Positions 8,428-11,770 of a DNA stretch of 11,770 nucleotides are shown in pieces. The notes beneath the pieces were generated by a model. That model had not been told where the DNA came from and ran no database searches. It saw only the letters and a list, made by a program, of their open reading frames with translations. This DNA comes from Methylococcaceae bacterium UBA659. GTDB taxonomy: Bacteria; Pseudomonadota; Gammaproteobacteria; Methylococcales; Methylomonadaceae. The translations under genes were made by a program, and so were the position numbers. Where the stretch lies: contig DBNZ01000044.1 in NCBI GenBank assembly GCA_002299495.1, positions 1 to 11,770 of the forward strand. The letters run 5' to 3'. Positions within the stretch are counted from its first letter, which is position 1. Each line of letters starts with the position of its first letter.

Positions 8428-8430
8428 TGC

Positions 8431-9123
8431 CTACCAGTTTCGATGGTCAGCTGATAGCTTGTGTCCAAATGTCTGAAAACCTTCCACGTTATTTAGCTTC
8501 ACATGCCCATTGATTATGTGGAAAGGAATGTTATGTTTCCATGCCACATAATTAAATGAAAGCTGGTCTCGCCTGCTGTGATTTTCTATTTCTTGCCACC
8601 AATAGCTATTGAACTTTTGGGTAATGGGGGTGTGCCTCCTAAACAGTAAGCCGGTTGACACTAAGCCATGATTTACAGGATAGCCATCTGAACGATAGTT
8701 TTGCATTTGCTTATTGATGATGGCAGGATTGTCTTTGTTAATTTCAATACATCTTTCCGCCTCTTCAAAAGTGCAATTCCTGATAGGGTGCTGATGTACG
8801 GCAATATCATGGTGTTCAAGGTAGTGGGAAAAAAGATGATCTAAATTCGTTGCGCTTATTTGGATGTTAGCATCAACCCATAGGGAATAGTGATAGGAAG
8901 ATAGCAGTTCATGAGCCATTACTTTGGTATATCGGGCATTTCGAGTGGGATCATCAAATTTTTTTGGGCAGATGATAAGGGTGTAATTGTCAGCATGTAA
9001 ATGTTTATTGTCAGTAAAGACAATGTTTTCATAACCGCTATGGATACTGATTGGTTTTAGTTCGTCTTTGTCACCAAATATTGCCGTATAAATCGCTTTT
9101 TTTGTATTCATTGTAAAAACCAT
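8431..9123 (-). CDS. TOD1/MUCI70 (DUF616) glycosyltransferase-like protein
   Basis: The 230 residues match what I know of the bacterial DUF616 / TOD1-MUCI70 glycosyltransferase-like family. It starts with the hallmark IYTAIFGDKDELKP, has FTD near residue 36, and has DPTRNARYTKVMAH near residues 58-71. The aspartate-containing WVDANI (82-87) probably serves as the metal/nucleotide-sugar site. HPIRNCTFEEAERCI, the GLVSTGLLFRRH block and SRRDQLSFNYVAWK follow. These segments appear in the family order and the length is typical, so the gene looks intact. It is cytosolic by appearance, with no signal peptide or membrane segment. Sugar donor and acceptor are unknown. The ATG at 9123 gives MVFTMNTKK; the in-frame ATG at 9111 begins just before the conserved core and is equally plausible, as neither has a clear ribosome binding site. 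A candidate promoter with a perfect -10 lies just upstream. Sampled composition is AT-rich (23 G+C of 60 at 8821-8880), like the neighbouring sulfotransferase. Confidence 0.8.
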   Translation of the reverse strand: MVFTMNTKKAIYTAIFGDKDELKPISIHSGYENIVFTDNKHLHADNYTLIICPKKFDDPTRNARYTKVMAHELLSSYHYSLWVDANIQISATNLDHLFSHYLEHHDIAVHQHPIRNCTFEEAERCIEINKDNPAIINKQMQNYRSDGYPVNHGLVSTGLLFRRHTPITQKFNSYWWQEIENHSRRDQLSFNYVAWKHNIPFHIINGHVKLNNVEGFQTFGHKLSADHRNW

Positions 9124-9143
9124 AGTGTTAGGCTTGTCGGCCT

Positions 9144-9170
9144 ATTATAAAAGTCATTAAAAGTTAACAA
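9144..9170 (-). promoter_or_regulatory. Candidate promoter of the DUF616 gene
   Basis: On the minus strand a perfect TATAAT occupies 9149-9144. TTGTTA at 9170-9165 could serve as a -35 with a short 15-base spacer. The expected start point near 9137 gives a leader of about 14 bases to the ATG at 9123, or about 26 to the ATG at 9111. Confidence 0.4.
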
Positions 9171-9196
9171 GCAATTTTTGAAATTTATACTATAAT
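9164..9196 (+). promoter_or_regulatory. Candidate promoter of the PEP-CTERM gene
   Basis: TTAACA (9164-9169, five of six consensus bases) is followed after 16 bases by TATACT (9186-9191), itself overlapping a perfect TATAAT (9191-9196). It overlaps the candidate promoter firing in the opposite direction. The start codon lies about 150 bases downstream, so the transcript would have a long leader. Confidence 0.4.
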
Positions 9197-9205
9197 CGCC
9201 CATGC

Positions 9206-9230
9206 TTGAACAATTTTTGGTATTGTTGAA
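9206..9230. repeat. Imperfect 9-bp inverted repeat in the PEP-CTERM leader
   Basis: TTGAACAAT (9206-9214) and ATTGTTGAA (9222-9230) pair at eight of nine positions around a seven-base spacer, just downstream of the candidate -10. The position suits an operator for a dimeric regulator or a weak leader hairpin. The flanking sequence to the start codon is AT-rich without other clear structure. Confidence 0.4.
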
Positions 9231-9341
9231 TATGTAGCGTTTTTGATTTTTATCTAATTGAATACTAAGGCTAAAAAACATTAAAGCTACTAAAATTAAC
9301 AATGCCCAATTTTTTTATTTCACTTGATTTTTGTAATTTTT

Positions 9342-9347
9342 AGGGGG
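9342..9347 (+). promoter_or_regulatory. Ribosome binding site of the PEP-CTERM gene
   Basis: AGGGGG ends five bases before the ATG at 9353. It is the strongest purine block in an otherwise AT-rich leader and supports that start. Confidence 0.6.
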
Positions 9348-9352
9348 TTACA

Positions 9353-10084
9353 ATGTTAAAAGCTATGTTTGATAAATCGGCGGTGGTCGCCTATTGTTTA
9401 ATTTCTTTGGGGATGAGTGTTAATGTTGCAGGTGCGGCTAACATTTCTAGCTTGCAAAACACCGGTGTTGGCACTTATACGTGGCAAGTTGTAAGTAGTT
9501 TCGGGGGTTATGTAGGCAATACCACGAATACGAATACATCTTTAACACCATTTGCCAATACTGCTGTTGATTGGACAATAAATAGTCCCGGAGCTAATCC
9601 CGCCGGAAGTACAGGCTCGGCTCAGTGGATTGCTACCGCTAACGACGGTGCATCTATAACGAATCAATATTATTCCTACCGTACTACCTTCGATTTGACC
9701 ACTTTTGATTTGTGGAGTGTGGATATTCAGGGCGGTTGGGCTTCTGACAACAGGGGTAGGGCTATTTTCGTCAATGGGAGAGAAATTACTAATTATCTTT
9801 CGGGTCTAGGCGTGGGGGTTGCAGCTGATGGGTTGCAAGATAAAAACCAAGGTTCATCGTCTTTGTCCTTTTTTGAAATAACGAGTGCGGATTCTCTTCT
9901 TTCAGGCATTAATACCATAGACTTCGTGTTCCGAAATGGAAGAGGGGATACCACATCAGGCCTTTATGTGGAGTTTTCTCGCGCCACTGCCACTGCCACT
10001 GCAACGGTACCTGAGCCTGAAATGCTGTTTTTGTTTGGCATTGGAGGGATCGCCATGTTTGGTTTTGCCCGTCGTAAAATTTGA
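9353..10084 (+). CDS. Secreted PEP-CTERM sorting domain protein
   Basis: This 243-residue exported protein carries a C-terminal PEP-CTERM tail. Such tails are recognised by an exosortase, which cleaves and anchors or releases the protein at the cell surface. The N-terminus has a signal peptide, with a hydrophobic stretch from about residue 9 and probable cleavage after the AGA near 26-28. The tail reads VPEP (219-222), a short hydrophobic helix and a final ARRKI, all three parts intact. The middle (about 35-205) is rich in Thr, Ser, Gly and Asn with alternating beta-strand patterns. Segments such as the IFVNGREI strand and the late GLYVEFS strand suggest a jelly-roll or galactose-binding-like fold; that is inference and no catalytic motif is visible. 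An (Ala-Thr)4 linker encoded by tandem hexamers precedes the tail. No exosortase or exopolysaccharide gene is in the window. A strong terminator follows about 80 bases downstream. Confidence 0.9.
   Translation: MLKAMFDKSAVVAYCLISLGMSVNVAGAANISSLQNTGVGTYTWQVVSSFGGYVGNTTNTNTSLTPFANTAVDWTINSPGANPAGSTGSAQWIATANDGASITNQYYSYRTTFDLTTFDLWSVDIQGGWASDNRGRAIFVNGREITNYLSGLGVGVAADGLQDKNQGSSSLSFFEITSADSLLSGINTIDFVFRNGRGDTTSGLYVEFSRATATATATVPEPEMLFLFGIGGIAMFGFARRKI
9983..10006 (+). repeat. GCCACT hexamer tandem repeat in coding sequence
   Basis: Three perfect copies of GCCACT (9983-10000) are followed by a degenerate copy, GCAACG (10001-10006). They encode four Ala-Thr pairs just before the PEP motif. Copy-number change would lengthen or shorten the linker in steps of two residues without a frameshift. 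Confidence 0.85.
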
Positions 10085-10120
10085 ATCGAGCAGTCAAATC
10101 CTTTATGATTTTCGAGGAAG

Positions 10121-10133
10121 ATGGCTATGCCAT
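10121..10133. repeat. 5-3-5 palindrome upstream of carA
   Basis: ATGGC and GCCAT form perfect five-base arms around TAT. The element lies about 24 bases upstream of the candidate carA -10 element and could be a protein-binding site or a small hairpin. Arms this short also occur by chance. Confidence 0.3.
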
Positions 10134-10148
10134 AAAAATAGCGTAGCG

Positions 10149-10170
10149 TTATAGGTTATAATCAATAAAC
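10149..10170 (+). promoter_or_regulatory. Candidate carAB -10 region within a palindrome
   Basis: A perfect TATAAT at 10157-10162 lies 62 bases before the proposed carA start. There is no recognisable -35 at 16-18 bases, so activator help would be expected if it is real. The -10 is half of the palindrome TTATA-GGT-TATAA (10149-10161), so a regulator bound there would block polymerase. Transcription would start near 10169, at the foot of the terminator hairpin. Confidence 0.35.
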
Positions 10171-10205
10171 GGAATGGATCCAGAGTGGATCATTCCGTTT
10201 TTTTT
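10167..10205 (+). terminator. Strong intrinsic terminator, possible carAB attenuator
   Basis: AAACGGAATG pairs fully with CATTCCGTTT (10191-10200), and four more pairs (ATCC with GGAT) extend the stem across a one-base bulge, leaving a loop of five bases (AGAGT). Eight T residues (10198-10205) follow. This is a textbook plus-strand terminator for the PEP-CTERM gene. It ends only 19 bases before the proposed carA start, so it would also lie in the leader of any carAB transcript started upstream. Confidence 0.88.
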
Positions 10206-10212
10206 CATGTTA

Positions 10213-10218
10213 AAGAGG
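10213..10218 (+). promoter_or_regulatory. carA ribosome binding site (decides a TTG start)
   Basis: AAGAGG lies six bases before the TTG at 10225, an ideal spacing. It would fall inside the coding region if translation began at the ATGs at 10174 or 10207, neither of which has a ribosome binding site. Confidence 0.75.
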
Positions 10219-10224
10219 TTGCAA

Positions 10225-11343
10225 TTGAATAAGCCATCTGTGCTGTTGTTAGAAGACGGGACGACATTTCACGGCTTGTCGATTGGCGCCGATGGCCGTG
10301 CGGTAGGTGAGGTGGTATTTAACACGGCGATGACGGGTTATCAGGAAATTTTAAGTGACCCTTCTTATGCCAGGCAGATCGTGACGTTAACTTATCCGCA
10401 TGTTGGCAACGTTGGCGTCAATGCTGAGGACAATGAGTCCGTTGGCGTCTTTGCCAGTGGCCTAGTCATCCGGGAGCCGCCGCTTTTGGCCAGTAATTGG
10501 CGCTCGGAAATGACCCTATCGGATTATCTCCATAAACTGGGCGTGGTGGCGATCGCCGATATTGATACCCGAAAATTAACCCGGTTGTTGCGCGACAAGG
10601 GTGCGCAAAGGGGTTGTATTGTGGCGGGGGAGCGTATCGGCCTAGATGAAGCCTATGCGGCCATTACGGCTTTTCCTGGTCTTAAGGGCATGGATTTGGC
10701 CAAGGCAGTGACCGTATCCGAGGCTTATGAGTGGGCTGAAGGCGTTTGGCAATGGCGACGTGGCTTTAGTCAGGCGGAAAATCTGGCCAAGCATGTTGTG
10801 GCCTATGATTTTGGCGTCAAACGCAATATCTTACGGTTGTTAGTGAGCCGGGGATGTCGGGTGACGGTGGTTCCAGCCACCACACCCGCAGAAACGGTGT
10901 TGGCCATGCAGCCCGACGGCGTGTTCTTGTCCAATGGCCCGGGTGACCCGGAGCCTTGTACCTATGCCATCGACGCCATCAAAACATTTTTGGCGCAAAA
11001 AATTCCCATTTTTGGCATTTGCTTAGGATATCAACTGTTGGCTTTGGCCAGCGGTGCCAAAACTGAAAAAATGAAATTTGGCCATCACGGTGCCAACCAT
11101 CCGGTGCAAGAGGTCACCACGGGACGGGTTATGATCAGTAGCCAAAACCACGGTTTTTCCGTTGCTGCGGGTAGCTTGCCAAAAAACCTCGTAGCCACCC
11201 ATATGTCCTTGTTCGACGGCAGCTTGCAAGGTATTAGGCGCACGGATCGCCCCGCTTTTGGTTTTCAAGGCCACCCTGAAGCCAGTCCAGGGCCGCATGA
11301 TGTCGAATCGCTATTCGATGGGTTTATGGCTTTGATGGGCTAA
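10225..11343 (+). CDS. carA: Carbamoyl phosphate synthetase small subunit (TTG start)
   Basis: This glutamine amidotransferase subunit hydrolyses glutamine and channels ammonia to CarB to make carbamoyl phosphate for pyrimidines and arginine. From the TTG at 10225 it has 372 residues, against about 380 in E. coli. The N-terminal small-chain domain spans about 1-150 and includes GEVVFNTAMTGYQEI. The class I amidotransferase domain spans about 190-372. Its nucleophile is C266 in GICLGYQ, and H350 and E352 in GHPEASPG complete the triad. The TTG is chosen because its ribosome binding site is ideally placed and because its product (LNKPSVLLLEDG, read with initiator Met) aligns without a gap to the E. 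coli start MIKSALLVLEDG. In-frame ATGs at 10174 and 10207 lie inside or just after the terminator hairpin and would add a PFFF-containing tail coded partly by the T-run. carB follows after 33 bases. Confidence 0.96.
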   Translation: MNKPSVLLLEDGTTFHGLSIGADGRAVGEVVFNTAMTGYQEILSDPSYARQIVTLTYPHVGNVGVNAEDNESVGVFASGLVIREPPLLASNWRSEMTLSDYLHKLGVVAIADIDTRKLTRLLRDKGAQRGCIVAGERIGLDEAYAAITAFPGLKGMDLAKAVTVSEAYEWAEGVWQWRRGFSQAENLAKHVVAYDFGVKRNILRLLVSRGCRVTVVPATTPAETVLAMQPDGVFLSNGPGDPEPCTYAIDAIKTFLAQKIPIFGICLGYQLLALASGAKTEKMKFGHHGANHPVQEVTTGRVMISSQNHGFSVAAGSLPKNLVATHMSLFDGSLQGIRRTDRPAFGFQGHPEASPGPHDVESLFDGFMALMG

Positions 11344-11376
11344 ATCTTAAGCCTTTCAATTTACTTTTTAAAAATA

Positions 11377-11770
11377 ATGCCCAAAAGAACCGACTTAAAA
11401 TCCATTTTATTGCTAGGGGCGGGGCCTATCGTCATAGGCCAGGCCTGCGAATTCGACTATTCTGGCACCCAAGCTTGTAAGGCCTTGCGCGAAGAAGGCT
11501 TCCGCGTGATCTTGGTCAATTCCAATCCGGCCACGATTATGACCGACCCGGACATGGCCGATGCCACATACATAGAGCCGATTGATTGGCAGAGCGTCGA
11601 GAAAATTATCGAAAAAGAACGCCCCGACGCCATTTTGCCGACCATGGGCGGGCAAACCGCGCTGAATTGTGCGCTGGCGTTGGACCGCCACGGTGTGTTG
11701 GCGAAATACGGCGTGGAAATGATCTGTGCCACCAAAGAAGCCATCAACAAGGCCGAAGACCGCGAGCTGT
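11377..11770 (+). CDS. carB: Carbamoyl phosphate synthetase large subunit (3' truncated by window)
   Basis: This is the beginning of the large synthetase subunit, which uses two ATP, bicarbonate and ammonia from CarA to make carbamoyl phosphate. The 131 complete codons present begin MPKRTDLKSILLLGAGP and continue through GQACEFDYSGTQACKAL, then the NSNPATIMTDP and LPTMGGQTALNC segments. All are hallmarks of the first (carboxyphosphate) half of CarB and are nearly collinear with the E. coli protein. The full protein is normally about 1,070 residues, so roughly seven-eighths lies beyond the right edge. The frame is intact to the last base. There is no clear ribosome binding site in the AT-rich 33-base gap after carA, so translation may depend on coupling to carA. 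Confidence 0.97.
   Translation, partial: MPKRTDLKSILLLGAGPIVIGQACEFDYSGTQACKALREEGFRVILVNSNPATIMTDPDMADATYIEPIDWQSVEKIIEKERPDAILPTMGGQTALNCALALDRHGVLAKYGVEMICATKEAINKAEDREL

Noticed and set aside
9108..9302. 64-codon minus-strand open frame upstream of the DUF616 gene
   Set aside because: It covers the promoter region for both flanking genes, is composed mostly of AT-driven Phe, Leu and Asn codons, and has no ribosome binding site.
7534..10166. Insertion sequence or integrated element bringing the accessory genes
   Set aside because: No transposase, integrase, tRNA gene or matched terminal repeats flank the interval; the 12-bp inverted repeat is local and encloses no gene.

Overview
The window comes from a bacterial chromosome, most likely a gammaproteobacterium. 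AceE, AceF, Lpd, CarA and CarB all read as close relatives of the Escherichia coli proteins. A PEP-CTERM surface protein points to an environmental, exopolysaccharide-making lineage. A methanotroph-like member of the Methylococcales would fit, but that assignment is inference and the sequence alone does not settle it.

Layout, left to right. (1) 43-1806 (+): a PAS-GGDEF-EAL protein that makes and/or breaks cyclic di-GMP; its frame is open to the left edge, so the N-terminus may be incomplete. (2) 1807-2101: a gene-poor leader region ending in a strong ribosome binding site. (3) 2102-7533 (+): a compact aceE-aceF-lpd operon encoding all three enzymes of the pyruvate dehydrogenase complex (homodimeric E1, single-lipoyl-domain E2, and E3). 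(4) 7534-10166: an AT-richer accessory interval. It holds a perfect 12-bp inverted repeat, a possible gene remnant, a small sulfotransferase (+), a TOD1/MUCI70 (DUF616) glycosyltransferase-like gene (-) that converges on the sulfotransferase with a 3-nt gap, and a secreted PEP-CTERM protein (+). The last two genes diverge from a shared promoter region. (5) 10167-11770 (+): a strong intrinsic terminator immediately followed by carA and the start of carB, the two subunits of carbamoyl phosphate synthetase, which feeds pyrimidine and arginine synthesis.

How the parts fit together. The two housekeeping operons are ordinary in content. The interval between them looks like a small cell-surface module: a sugar- or lipid-modifying sulfotransferase, a putative glycosyltransferase, and a surface protein normally processed by an exosortase, whose systems are tied to exopolysaccharide production. 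No exosortase lies in the window, so joint function is inference from proximity.

The most informative single point is the carA leader. The first in-frame ATG of carA lies inside the terminator hairpin. The ribosome binding site and the alignment to E. coli CarA both place the real start at a TTG at 10225. Only about 20 nt separate the terminator from that start, so any carAB transcript begun at or upstream of a nearby TATAAT must pass through the hairpin. The hairpin could therefore act as an attenuator of carAB as well as the end of the PEP-CTERM transcript. I found no clearly new multi-gene system; the findings are regulatory and small-scale.
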